The notes beneath the pieces are model-generated. The model was given only the letters and a program-made list of their open reading frames with translations. It did not search any database and was not told where the DNA came from. A stretch of DNA of 64,000 nucleotides from Oscillospiraceae bacterium (GTDB taxonomy: Bacteria > Bacillota > Clostridia > Oscillospirales > Acutalibacteraceae). A program made the position numbers and the translations under genes. Shown piece after piece: positions 1 through 7,691 of this stretch; the stretch's first letter is position 1; each line of letters starts with the position of its first letter. The DNA is taken from the NCBI GenBank assembly GCA_031268405.1, contig JAIRXF010000015.1, positions 1 to 64,000 on the forward strand, given 5' to 3'.

Positions 1-25
1 ACTTCGGGCCAAGTTGGCCCGAAGT
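1..25. repeat. ICE palindrome copy 1
   Basis: A 25-nt palindrome: arms ACTTCGGGCC and GGCCCGAAGT with a 5-nt loop AAGTT. This is the reference for ten copies in the ICE portion. In RNA each forms a 10-bp stem with a 5-nt loop; no U-run follows, so it is not a terminator. Most copies lie directly after stop codons. The possibilities are an mRNA processing or stability hairpin, or a protein-binding site such as a ParB or regulator operator. None is proven. Confidence 0.95.
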
Positions 26-175
26 TGCCGCGCCCCCCTTTCGCTGTGAAGTCAAAGCGCGGTAACACAAACCCACGCAAGCCGTGCCCTGCCAAAATGA
101 ACAACCGTTACAGTCTGATCCGGGCAACGGCTCACGCATTGCATCCCGACGCGGACGCGGTATTTGTTTCATCAT
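1..175 (-). CDS. Hypothetical Cys-rich ICE protein (partial, runs off left edge)
   Basis: Downstream of the DUF4366 gene the minus strand stays open from an ATG at 175 (or 172) to the window edge. The product begins MMKQIPRPRRDAM and has a cysteine cluster (C-x2-C-x8-C-x4-C) near residues 22-38, possibly a metal site. The 25-bp palindrome at 1-25 would be read as coding here. No good ribosome binding site precedes the ATG, so the start or even the gene is uncertain. I do not recognise the family. Confidence 0.35.
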   Translation of the reverse strand, partial: MMKQIPRPRRDAMREPLPGSDCNGCSFWQGTACVGLCYRALTSQRKGGAATSGQLGPK

Positions 176-200
176 TTTTTCAAAAGGGCTGTTTGTAAAG

Positions 201-833
201 TTAGGCATCCTCGTTATCCTCCCACGGCGGCGAATTGTCCTCCGGCTCATTGTCGTAATCATCGGGGATATAATCGTCCGGCTCGTCCTCGTATTCGTCT
301 TTGCGGTCATTGTTTTGTTTTCCTTTACGGCCCTTAATTAGATAAACGGCCCCGCCGCCGATCACCACGACAAACACCACGCCGAACATGATTAAATTAC
401 TTGTGTTGTCCTGTTCTTTTTTCGGCTCGGTCTGATTGCCGGACGGCTCCGAATTTGTGTTATTATTCGGGTCTGTGTCGGTGGCCGCGCTCCCGCCGTT
501 TGCGGTTTTCGCTTTTTCCGCGAGGGCAAGCAGGTCTTTTTCCTGTACCGCGTCAAGGAAATACACGTTTTCGCCCGTCATGGTAAAGTCTATAATCAGA
601 TAAAACGTATTTCCCGCCGGGGTCTGTATGGTATAAAACTTTCTGCCGTCCTCCCCGGTGAACACATCAACCACTTTTCCTTTACCGTCCGGGATAACGG
701 GGGTAACGGTTTCCCCGGACGGCGTTTCGGCGGGGGGTTCATCCTCCGGGGCCGCATATGCCACGGTACAGAAAAGGGAAAGGGATAAAAGAAAGACGGC
801 GCACAGCGCCGCCAGTTTACGGGTTATTTTCAT
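201..833 (-). CDS. DUF4366 ICE protein, secreted and membrane-anchored
   Basis: A 210-residue protein with a Sec signal peptide (residues about 1-27, ending VAYA), a folded segment at about 45-105 (KVVDVFTGEDGRKFYTIQTP), a Gln/Asn/Ser-rich linker, a single transmembrane segment at about 147-166 and a very acidic cytoplasmic tail. This layout matches DUF4366 proteins that follow DUF4315 in Tn1549/CTn elements. They are thought to belong to the conjugation apparatus at the cell envelope; the role is not established. Its start overlaps the end of the DUF4315 gene by 4 nt, indicating translational coupling. Confidence 0.8.
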   Translation of the reverse strand: MKITRKLAALCAVFLLSLSLFCTVAYAAPEDEPPAETPSGETVTPVIPDGKGKVVDVFTGEDGRKFYTIQTPAGNTFYLIIDFTMTGENVYFLDAVQEKDLLALAEKAKTANGGSAATDTDPNNNTNSEPSGNQTEPKKEQDNTSNLIMFGVVFVVVIGGGAVYLIKGRKGKQNNDRKDEYEDEPDDYIPDDYDNEPEDNSPPWEDNEDA

Positions 834-1093
834 TGGTCGGTTTCCTCCTTGTTTTCATCATTTTTTGTGGTTGCCAACTTCGGGCCAACTTGGCCCGAAG
901 TTCCACGGCCTTTTTTGAGAATCGCGGCAAGGTCGGTAAGGGTAATATCAGAGCCGCGCACCGCGTCAATAATATCCGCGTTTTCAAACTCGGTTTTTTG
1001 TTTTTCCAATTCCTTTAACTTCGTTTGAAATTCGCTGATCTTTGCCTTTGTCTTTTCAATTTCACTACTGATTTTTTGTATTTTCGCGTTCAA
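830..1093 (-). CDS. DUF4315 small coiled-coil ICE protein
   Basis: The product is a short helical protein; residues from NAKIQKISSEIEKTKAK match the DUF4315 family, which usually begins MNxKI. I place the start at a TTG (1093), because a strong AAAGGAGG sits 7 nt upstream of it; the ATG at 1111 overlaps that site and would add six residues. The C-terminus is odd: the 25-bp ICE palindrome (877-901) lies inside the gene and is translated as TSGQVGPK, extending the tail. It sits between the CD1108-type and DUF4366 genes, the usual order. Function unknown. Confidence 0.8.
   Translation of the reverse strand: MNAKIQKISSEIEKTKAKISEFQTKLKELEKQKTEFENADIIDAVRGSDITLTDLAAILKKGRGTSGQVGPKLATTKNDENKEETDQ
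877..901. repeat. ICE palindrome copy 2 (inside DUF4315 coding sequence)
   Basis: Perfect 10-bp arms ACTTCGGGCC / GGCCCGAAGT around loop AACTT. It is read through in frame by the DUF4315 gene as TSGQVGPK. Confidence 0.95.
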
Positions 1094-1107
1094 AAAAACG
1101 CCTCCTT

Positions 1108-2328
1108 TCATGGGGTGTAGTTATAGCTTTCATATTTTGCAAGCTGTTCCGGGGTAAGGTGGGACGCGATAACCTCGGCAAAAGGCCGGGAAGTCAAAGT
1201 AATTTCTAAAATGCTGATTTCCTCCGTGACCGTTTCGCCGTCCTCGTTTTCGGTTTCCCGTTCCTCCGTGATTTCTGTAAATGACAGCGTGTACTGTTCA
1301 TCAAAAACGCTCCGTAGCACAGCTTCCAAATCGTCCCCCGGCGCGGCTTGATACACCATCAGAAAACCCATGATTTCATTGATGTTGTGTCCGACAGTCC
1401 CCATGTTGTAACGGTACTCGTCATAGCCGGGGCGGGCGTTTTCTATATTGGCGATTTCAGCCTGTAAATCCGTTTCAAACTGTGTACAGACGGTTTCGGC
1501 GGTATCTGCCACGCCCTCCACAGTCCCGCCCACGCCGCCGCCGAGCAATCCCACAAATCCCGTACAGGATTGAAGCATAGCGATAATGACGAACAGCAAG
1601 ACTACAATTAAAGATATAACGGGGTGACTAACGACAAAACGGCCAACGGCGGCAACGATTTTTTCAACCGTGACCGCCGTTTTCTTTGCCGCTTTCGCAC
1701 CCTTTTTAGCCGCCTCCCGCGCCTGTTTTTGATACCGCCGCTTTAACCGTTGCTTTTGCATAAACCGGGATATGATGTTTTTCCGGAGTTCCGGGTGATC
1801 GTGCGCCAGTTTACGGAATTGTAAATCCGCTTTCGCCTTGATGTCGCGCTTTTCCCATTTGCGTACCTGACGGGCGGGGCGTGTGCGTATGCGCTGTTTA
1901 ACAAACCTTGATGTACCACGGATGACGCGCTCCCCGGTAAGCTCCGTCCTGTGCGCGGCCTCCACGCCTACATTTTCATCCTCCGCTTGATGGATTTTGC
2001 CGTGTGCGTACCTATAAAGCTCGTATGTGGCCGCCTTGCGGACGGATTTTATCGGGCCGGGATTTTTCGGTGGTTTCTGCTTATTCCGCTTTTCAACCGC
2101 GGATTCCAATTTCGCGCCTGTACGCTCTGCCCGGAACGCTGATTTTTCCATGCGTTCCGCGTGTTTCTTTTCAGCGCGGGCGGCATAGTCGGACGTTTCC
2201 GCTTTATCGCGCAACCGATCAGAGGGCCGGGGCTGTGCGCTGTCCTGTCTGAATTGCTTATGCGGCTTTTTTGACTTCGGGCCAAGTTGGCCCGAAGTTG
2301 CCGCCTCTTTTTTTTCGTTATCATCCAT
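1108..2328 (-). CDS. CD1108-type ICE membrane protein lacking a peptidase domain
   Basis: A 406-residue protein with a long basic N-terminal region (about 1-225, Arg/Lys/Ala-rich), one transmembrane helix at about 232-256 and an extracellular part containing RPGYDEYRYNMGTVGHN and a repeat of the EEV/LTSR type. These are hallmarks of CD1108-family proteins encoded after VirB4 in Clostridia ICEs. Family members I recall continue into a cell-wall peptidase (M23 or NlpC/P60) domain; here the reading frame stops at NYTP, and DUF4315 begins directly. Copy 3 of the ICE palindrome is read within the N-terminus as TSGQLGPK. The start overlaps the VirB4 stop by 8 nt. Confidence 0.75.
   Translation of the reverse strand: MDDNEKKEAATSGQLGPKSKKPHKQFRQDSAQPRPSDRLRDKAETSDYAARAEKKHAERMEKSAFRAERTGAKLESAVEKRNKQKPPKNPGPIKSVRKAATYELYRYAHGKIHQAEDENVGVEAAHRTELTGERVIRGTSRFVKQRIRTRPARQVRKWEKRDIKAKADLQFRKLAHDHPELRKNIISRFMQKQRLKRRYQKQAREAAKKGAKAAKKTAVTVEKIVAAVGRFVVSHPVISLIVVLLFVIIAMLQSCTGFVGLLGGGVGGTVEGVADTAETVCTQFETDLQAEIANIENARPGYDEYRYNMGTVGHNINEIMGFLMVYQAAPGDDLEAVLRSVFDEQYTLSFTEITEERETENEDGETVTEEISILEITLTSRPFAEVIASHLTPEQLAKYESYNYTP
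2274..2298. repeat. ICE palindrome copy 3 (inside CD1108-type coding sequence)
   Basis: Perfect arms, loop AAGTT. It is translated on the minus strand as TSGQLGPK near residue 11-18 of the CD1108-type protein. Confidence 0.95.
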
Positions 2329-4747
2329 TTTGCGCCCCCGGCAGACGGCCTCCGTCCTTTATCATGTCCTCCGGCCTTGTCGTGAGTAAGTTAAATATTT
2401 CACCGGGCGGGAAACGGTCTACAAAGGGAATGACCGTACTGCCATAGAATAAAAGGCCCTCGCCTTGATTGCTGTGTGATATAAAAGATAGCTGATGTTC
2501 CGATATGCCGAGTTGCCGGGCCAGTATCGCCCGATCTCCCGCCGCCTGTGCAAGCAGTATCATAAAATCCGAGTTTTCAAGGATATTTTCGATTTCTCTG
2601 CTTGCCAAAAGGTCTTTGACATTCTGCGTTAAGGCCGACGGCACACATCCTTTTTTCCTCAGCATTTTCCAGACACGCACAAAATAGGACGCGCTCAAAG
2701 CGTCCTGCAACAAAATATGAAATTCGTCAAAGTAGCACCACGTCGCAATTCTATTTGAAAAGTTTGTATTGACCGCTTGCGTGACAAGTTCGTTTGTGAT
2801 GTGCATGGCGATTTTTCTAAGGTTTTCGCCCATGCCTTTCAACACGATACAAACCACGCGCTTATCAAGGCTGACGTTGGTATGATGGTTAAACAGATTG
2901 AGTGATCCCGTACAGTAAAGCTCTAACGCCGTGGCGATCCGTTTCGCTTCCGGCTCCGGCTGTTCGCAAAGCAGTTTATACAAATCTTCAAGGAGCGGCA
3001 TTTTATCGCTGATACCGAGCGCGATTTCACGGTAAACAAGGCGCACACAACGGTCAATGACCGTTTTTTCAATGGGCTGTAACCCGTCCTTGCCGCCTAA
3101 AATCAGTTCACACAGGGATAAAATAAAGTCCGCTTTCATGGATAGGGAGCTGTCCTCGTCCGCCGTACTCATTTGTATATCCATAGGGTTAATGAAATGA
3201 GATAGGGAGCTGTCCGGGGCAAGCTCCAAGACTTGACCGCCGAGCCGCCGCACCAACGGGGCATATTCGCCCATCGGATCAACCACAATAATGCGGTCAT
3301 TCGTAGCAAGGAACACGTTAATCAATTCCCGTTTCGCGGCAAAACTTTTGCCGCTCCCTGTCGAGCCGAGATATAACCCGTTCGCGGATTTTAACTTTTT
3401 GCGGTTTGCCATGATGATATTATGAGATAGGGCGTTCATGCCGTAATATAACGCTTCGCCGCCCATGCGTAGCTCCTGTGTCATAAAGGGTACAAAAATA
3501 GCGGTTGAGCTTGTAGTCATACCGCGCTGTATCTCTATGCCGTTATATCCCAAAGGCAGAGAGGACATAAAGCCCTGCTCCTGTTGAAAGTCCAACCGTT
3601 TCAAGAAACAGTTATATTTTTGCGTGATCCCCGACACGGTGAAAATATCATTTTCAAGCTGTTGTTTTGTCGGGGCTGTATTTATGACCGTAAAGGTCAA
3701 TAAAAACATTCTTTCATTTCTGCTCTGTAAATCCGCGAGTAATGCCGCCGCGTCCTTTGAGAACGTCACCAAATCCGGGGGTAATATATCCATGTCATAC
3801 CCGGCCCGCGCCGCTTTTTTCTGCTCGTCCATTTTCATTTTGTCAATGTCGGTGAGCTTTGTTTTTACGGCTTTGATCGCCTTTGTCTGGTCTACCGTCT
3901 GAACGTACATTGTCACGGTCATTTCCGCGTCAACCTCTAAAAGTTCCTGTAACAGCTTGTCGGACAGCTCCGACGCCATGATCTGCAAATAGGACGCCGC
4001 GCCCCATGTCGCGCCGACACGGAAAAATCGGCTTTTTGAGAAGTCAAAGCCGGACGGGGCAATAAAATCCTTTGTCCCCATGCCCGTTTGCGGGATCATA
4101 TTCCAGTCAAACAAAAACGGCTCCCGGCCTCCGGGGTGTAGTTGTCCGTGTATCACTTCAAGCCGTTCCTTGCCGTTGAGGGGACGGGACGGAACGCCGA
4201 GCCGTTTATAGTTTCCCGTTATATCGGCCTCGATACGTTCAAGCCGGGGCCGCGCCGCCTGTAAGCTGTCGGCGGTGATCCCAAACGTGACATATTTTGA
4301 GCGCATAATGCCGTTATTGCTTTTAGCGATCTGATTTTCTATTACCCCGGTAAATTCGCCTCGTATGCTGTCGTATTCATCCCGCTTCATGGGTATGTTT
4401 ACCCTGTAACGGTTTTCCGGGCGGGATCTGTGATTGATAAAGGATTTTTGGTACGGTAAGGTACTGTCAAAGTAATTGAGGAAAGAACAGTAACCGTCAA
4501 AAATAGCGGCTTGCGCCTCCTGTGACGCAACCGCGTAATTTATATCCTCATATGCTATTGTCTTTGTATAATAATTCCCGCTGACCCGGCAAATCCCGTC
4601 CTTGTGCATTTCCTTATACGGGATGGTCTGCTGTGCCGTCTGCGGCCCGCGCTGTTTTTTAACGGCGGCGGTCTTTTTTGCCGGAACGGGCGCGGGTTTT
4701 GCCGGACGGCTTCTGTCCGGGCGCTTTTGCTTTTTTGTTTGTTTCAA
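2321..4747 (-). CDS. VirB4-family conjugation ATPase
   Basis: An 808-residue ATPase that powers the type IV secretion channel of the ICE. The N-terminal half (about 45-400) is the VirB4/CagE-like domain. Walker A is GSTGSGKS at about residue 461 and Walker B is CYFDEFHILL at about 670, followed by the typical ALTQNVKDLL segment, in which Q is conserved in VirB4/TrwB ATPases. The first 30 residues are Lys/Pro-rich. The start overlaps the prgI 3' end by about 89 nt, and the stop overlaps the CD1108-type start, so the three are translated as a unit. Length is normal for Tn1549-type VirB4. Confidence 0.93.
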   Translation of the reverse strand: MKQTKKQKRPDRSRPAKPAPVPAKKTAAVKKQRGPQTAQQTIPYKEMHKDGICRVSGNYYTKTIAYEDINYAVASQEAQAAIFDGYCSFLNYFDSTLPYQKSFINHRSRPENRYRVNIPMKRDEYDSIRGEFTGVIENQIAKSNNGIMRSKYVTFGITADSLQAARPRLERIEADITGNYKRLGVPSRPLNGKERLEVIHGQLHPGGREPFLFDWNMIPQTGMGTKDFIAPSGFDFSKSRFFRVGATWGAASYLQIMASELSDKLLQELLEVDAEMTVTMYVQTVDQTKAIKAVKTKLTDIDKMKMDEQKKAARAGYDMDILPPDLVTFSKDAAALLADLQSRNERMFLLTFTVINTAPTKQQLENDIFTVSGITQKYNCFLKRLDFQQEQGFMSSLPLGYNGIEIQRGMTTSSTAIFVPFMTQELRMGGEALYYGMNALSHNIIMANRKKLKSANGLYLGSTGSGKSFAAKRELINVFLATNDRIIVVDPMGEYAPLVRRLGGQVLELAPDSSLSHFINPMDIQMSTADEDSSLSMKADFILSLCELILGGKDGLQPIEKTVIDRCVRLVYREIALGISDKMPLLEDLYKLLCEQPEPEAKRIATALELYCTGSLNLFNHHTNVSLDKRVVCIVLKGMGENLRKIAMHITNELVTQAVNTNFSNRIATWCYFDEFHILLQDALSASYFVRVWKMLRKKGCVPSALTQNVKDLLASREIENILENSDFMILLAQAAGDRAILARQLGISEHQLSFISHSNQGEGLLFYGSTVIPFVDRFPPGEIFNLLTTRPEDMIKDGGRLPGAQNG

Positions 4748-5093
4748 TCCGCTTTACCTCCTTTATTTCGGTATTATTTAGATAGGCGTAAAAGTTATTT
4801 GTTTTATATGGTCGTGTCCGGGGCCATAGGAACGTGGCGCGGGCTATGTTCCGCAACACCTTTTCAAAGGGTAGGCCGTCCCTTTCGTACATTGCAAAAA
4901 AGAAAAACGGGAGCATTAAGACAATCATCAAGAGCATTGCCAACATATTCCCGATTGCCGAGCGTGTCAAAAGGTATGTCGGAATCCCGACAACCGCCGC
5001 TGATCCAAAGCATATCAACTGACGCTTTGTAAGATTAAACGCCATTTTTGTTTTAATTTTCGATAAATCGTTTGGTACGGTTACATAGGCCAA
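4659..5093 (-). CDS. PrgI-family (VirB3-like) conjugation membrane protein
   Basis: A 144-residue protein starting MAYVTVPNDLSKIKTK, the PrgI-family signature. Two membrane helices lie at about 30-48 and 50-68, followed by the conserved LPFEKVLRN and a basic Lys/Arg-rich tail. PrgI proteins are VirB3-like partners of VirB4 in Gram-positive conjugation channels. A good ribosome binding site (AAAGGAGG) precedes the start. The last 89 nt overlap the start of virB4 in another frame, an unusually long overlap that matches the two proteins' low-complexity basic ends. Confidence 0.9.
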   Translation of the reverse strand: MAYVTVPNDLSKIKTKMAFNLTKRQLICFGSAAVVGIPTYLLTRSAIGNMLAMLLMIVLMLPFFFFAMYERDGLPFEKVLRNIARATFLWPRTRPYKTNNFYAYLNNTEIKEVKRIETNKKAKAPGQKPSGKTRARSGKKDRRR

Positions 5094-5124
5094 TGTGTAA
5101 AATCCTCCTTTCGGTCAAATAGCA

Positions 5125-5149
5125 ACTTCGGGCCAAGTTGACCCGAAGT
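5125..5149. repeat. ICE palindrome copy 4
   Basis: One arm base differs (GACCCGAAGT), loop AAGTT. It abuts the stop codon of the MT-A70 gene (TAA at 5151-5149). Confidence 0.92.
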
Positions 5150-5685
5150 TAAAGGTTTATTGTGCTTTCCACTTCGTTACCCCACACATCCCAACCGGGC
5201 GGGGCCTGTCGTGCAAAAAGCTCCACGCGGGGCAGATCGCCCATAAGCTGTATGATCCTGTCCCGCGTGACATTCGGCTTTTTGCTGTGTTCCTCAATGG
5301 GCGTGTCAATGATCTGAAAGACGGCGGCGCTTTCCCGTTTCGGCTTTCCCTTTACTGCAAGCAAACACACCTCGGCATTTGCCCTCGTCCAGTTTCCCAT
5401 GCCAAAGAAATAACCGGGTGATACCCGGTTTCGTTTTATCCATACAAAGGCAACCGTTTTGAAAGTAAAGCCCCATGCGGTTATTGCCTGAAACGCCTCC
5501 GGCAATAACGGGCAACACGCCCATAAAAATAACGCGCAGTCCGGCGCGGCCAATTCCGCAACGGGCAACGCGCATATATCCTCAATCGGCATTAAAGAAT
5601 AATGCCTCTTTGCGCCGCCGTTCCCGCCGCATTTGTAAGTCCACGGCGGATCGGCGTAAATAATATTAAATTTATTTTTGTTTAT
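5149..5685 (-). CDS. MT-A70-family adenine methyltransferase with apparent ATA start
   Basis: An MT-A70-type N6-adenine methyltransferase of about 179 residues. The catalytic motif DPPW (residues about 12-15, in IIYADPPWTYK) lies upstream of the first ATG at 5592, so that ATG cannot be the true start. Reading back, the frame is open to the TAA of the preceding gene at 5701, and the only start-like codons after the GGAGGG site (5700-5695) are AAT and ATA; ATA at 5685 is spaced correctly. Later motifs include FLWACCPLLPEA and the KPNVTRDRI region typical of the family. It may modify element or target DNA during transfer. A sequencing indel hiding an ATG is the alternative. Confidence 0.8.
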   Translation of the reverse strand: MNKNKFNIIYADPPWTYKCGGNGGAKRHYSLMPIEDICALPVAELAAPDCALFLWACCPLLPEAFQAITAWGFTFKTVAFVWIKRNRVSPGYFFGMGNWTRANAEVCLLAVKGKPKRESAAVFQIIDTPIEEHSKKPNVTRDRIIQLMGDLPRVELFARQAPPGWDVWGNEVESTINL

Positions 5686-5700
5686 ATTGTTGCTCCCTCC

Positions 5701-6102
5701 TTATAGCTCTGCGTTACGGACAGGGGCAGGGGCCGTTTGCGTAACCTTTGCCATATCAAGCCCTCGTTGCCGTGACCTCCAATAATCCGGATTATGTTCC
5801 CGCAGGTATTTGTTGATATTTTCCTCGTAGGCCGCTTTGTCATTGATACGGTCGGGTATGGCCCACAGCTTTTTGTCAAGCAGTTCCCGGAAAACAATGT
5901 TTTCCGCGCTATCTTCCTCAAAGCACAAATAGCCGCCCTGTCGCGTACCGCATTTTTTGGCGGCGGGGGACAAAACGGCCTCCATGTCCTTCGATACCAA
6001 AATACCGCCGTTTGCGGCGGTATATATCATAAATACGCCCGGACACAGCGGATCGCATTGCTCGACCTTACCCCACGGGGATTTTTTAGGTTGTGTAAAC
6101 AT
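5701..6102 (-). CDS. DUF7007-like ICE protein
   Basis: A 133-residue protein starting MFTQPKKSPWGKV. The pattern SPWGKVEQCDPLCPGVFMIYTAANGG resembles DUF7007, a family found in ICEs and plasmids with no known activity. I chose the ATG at 6102, which has a purine-rich AGGGGGCGG site and lies just past the stop of the preceding gene (6113). A longer open frame reaches an ATG at 6168 but overlaps that gene by 55 nt. Its stop TAA is followed at once by the ribosome binding site of the MT-A70 gene. Confidence 0.65.
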   Translation of the reverse strand: MFTQPKKSPWGKVEQCDPLCPGVFMIYTAANGGILVSKDMEAVLSPAAKKCGTRQGGYLCFEEDSAENIVFRELLDKKLWAIPDRINDKAAYEENINKYLREHNPDYWRSRQRGLDMAKVTQTAPAPVRNAEL

Positions 6103-6112
6103 AAGCCGCCCC

Positions 6113-6997
6113 CTATAATTCAGCGGCTTTGGTTTTGCCGCCTTTGTCCGGGACGGATCGTTTAGCATTATCTTTTGCCGCCTGTTTTGCGGCCTCTGTC
6201 ATTTGCTCCTTTACGCCCGGCTTTTTTTCGGCTCTGCTTGTTTCCCAACGCTTGATCCGTGCCTCTATCTCGTCAACCTTGACTAAATCCGCGTGGGTCG
6301 ATACTTTGCCGTTTTCAATTTTAGGGATCAAATACATATCAGCGCCGTTATGATTTCTAATATAAGAAATGATGAATTTGTTTTTACCGTCAGAAAATTC
6401 TTTGCCGATATAGGGGTCATTGTCCGGGTTTTCCTTGATCCTTTCAATCTCACTTTTTCGTTTGACTTTAAGTGGAAGAACATCAGCCAGTTTTTCATAC
6501 ATGGTATCTGTGACATTGAGAGGTAAGGCAACGCCTAAAACCTCGTTGTTATGCCCTTTGGCAATCAAGCTGTGCGTGTAAATGTCATAGCCCCGGTTAT
6601 CGTCAACAAACAAACGGTTATCATAGTTTTTCAGAATAGCAATAAACCTTTTGTCATACCCGAAATACTGTTTTTCGTCCGCATAAATACAGGCGGTGCA
6701 ATTAGACATTCCCATTTCATGCGGCTTTTGTGTCAGCTCAAAAGTCCCTTTGGCGTTATTCACATAATCCAGTATTCGGGTTTTCTCAACAACGGCAATA
6801 TCTGATGTTTTCCTGCGCCTGTTCACTTGTGAAATTAAAAAGTCAAAATCCGGCTGATTGGTTTTAAACAAATAATGCCCGGTGCTGACATAAATAGAGC
6901 CGTTTTCATGCTTTGCATAATAGATATTATCTTCTTTTGCAAAGGTATCAACGACATTTTTTCTCATGGGTATGACTGATTTGGACGCTTGATTCAC
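6113..6997 (-). CDS. Hypothetical ICE protein (294 aa)
   Basis: I do not recognise this protein. It is soluble, starts MNQASKSVIPMRKN and has good codon structure and a GGAGGGATA-type ribosome binding site. The body (about 20-240) mixes beta-rich segments such as IYYAKHENGSIYVSTGHYL with a central TACIYADEKQYFGYD. The last 55 residues are helical and Lys/Ala-rich and end in KTAAEL-like residues. Two other proteins here end in the same kind of Ala/Lys-rich tail: the SpoVG-like protein (KTQAAEH) and DUF6674 (PVPSTEL). It may be a transfer or regulatory accessory factor; this is a guess from position. Confidence 0.6.
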   Translation of the reverse strand: MNQASKSVIPMRKNVVDTFAKEDNIYYAKHENGSIYVSTGHYLFKTNQPDFDFLISQVNRRRKTSDIAVVEKTRILDYVNNAKGTFELTQKPHEMGMSNCTACIYADEKQYFGYDKRFIAILKNYDNRLFVDDNRGYDIYTHSLIAKGHNNEVLGVALPLNVTDTMYEKLADVLPLKVKRKSEIERIKENPDNDPYIGKEFSDGKNKFIISYIRNHNGADMYLIPKIENGKVSTHADLVKVDEIEARIKRWETSRAEKKPGVKEQMTEAAKQAAKDNAKRSVPDKGGKTKAAEL

Positions 6998-7035
6998 TAT
7001 ATCCCTCCTATTCTTTTTTGATTTTTTATGCCCTA

Positions 7036-7060
7036 ACTTCGGGCCAAGTTGGCCCGAAGT
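7036..7060. repeat. ICE palindrome copy 5
   Basis: Perfect arms, loop AAGTT. It lies 3 nt after the stop codon of the SpoVG-like gene on the minus strand. Confidence 0.95.
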
Positions 7061-7063
7061 CCC

Positions 7064-7636
7064 TTAATGCTCGGCGGCTTGTGTTTTACCGCTTCTTTCC
7101 GGGGTGGGCCGGGCGGCGTTATACTCTGCCGCCTGTCTTGCGCTCTCGGCGTATTGTTTTTGCATAGACGGCTTTATTTCCGTGTTACGGGCTTCGGCGG
7201 CGCGGGCGGCAAGTTTTTCCACCGCCGCGTTATAACCGTCAAAAGCCTTTTGATTGAGTGCGTCCCGGAGTTCCTCGCCCGTCACACGGATTGATTTTTC
7301 AAAACGGTTTGCAACCTTGACGGTAGGCTCACCGAGAAAAAGGCCGTTTTCGCCGTTAAAAACCTTGAAATTGTCCATGTTAAAGCCGTGATATTTTACC
7401 GACGCTAAACCGATCAGTTTGCCCTGCGGATTGTTAAGCAGCCGCACATCAACCTCTATTTCCGAAAGATTCGGAATTTGCCTTACAGCTTCAATACGCC
7501 GCGCTACCGCCTCATCAAGCTCTATCCCGGCGAATTTTGCAAAATCGGCAATCGGGGCCTCCATGAGATAATAGTTATATTCGGCTTGATCGCTAACCTC
7601 CTGCGCCGCGTTTGAGTTTGGATTTGTTTTAGGCAT
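7064..7636 (-). CDS. SpoVG-like protein of ICE
   Basis: A 190-residue protein whose central part (about 58-110; IPNLSEIEVDVRLLNN and LIGLASVKYHGFNMDNFKV) matches the SpoVG fold, including the conserved A-x-V-x-(x)-F core and the FKVFNGENGLFLGEPTVK segment. SpoVG proteins bind DNA or RNA and act as regulators in Firmicutes; here the fold is embedded in a longer protein with extra helical ends, as in other ICE versions. Palindromes flank the gene (7654-7678 upstream, 7036-7060 downstream), so it is a candidate binder of them. That link is only positional. Confidence 0.75.
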   Translation of the reverse strand: MPKTNPNSNAAQEVSDQAEYNYYLMEAPIADFAKFAGIELDEAVARRIEAVRQIPNLSEIEVDVRLLNNPQGKLIGLASVKYHGFNMDNFKVFNGENGLFLGEPTVKVANRFEKSIRVTGEELRDALNQKAFDGYNAAVEKLAARAAEARNTEIKPSMQKQYAESARQAAEYNAARPTPERSGKTQAAEH

Positions 7637-7653
7637 TTGTTTTTACTCCTTTC

Positions 7654-7678
7654 ACTTCGGGCCAAGTTGGCCCGAAGT
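7654..7678. repeat. ICE palindrome copy 6
   Basis: Perfect arms, loop AAGTT. It lies 13 nt after the stop of the TrbL gene and just ahead of the ribosome binding site of the SpoVG-like gene. Confidence 0.95.
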
Positions 7679-7691
7679 CTGTTAAAATAAT

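Noticed and set aside
7036-7678. ICE palindromes as Rho-independent terminators
   Set aside because: No U-run follows the stems on the minus strand; two genuine terminators at 9217 and 14517 show the contrast.
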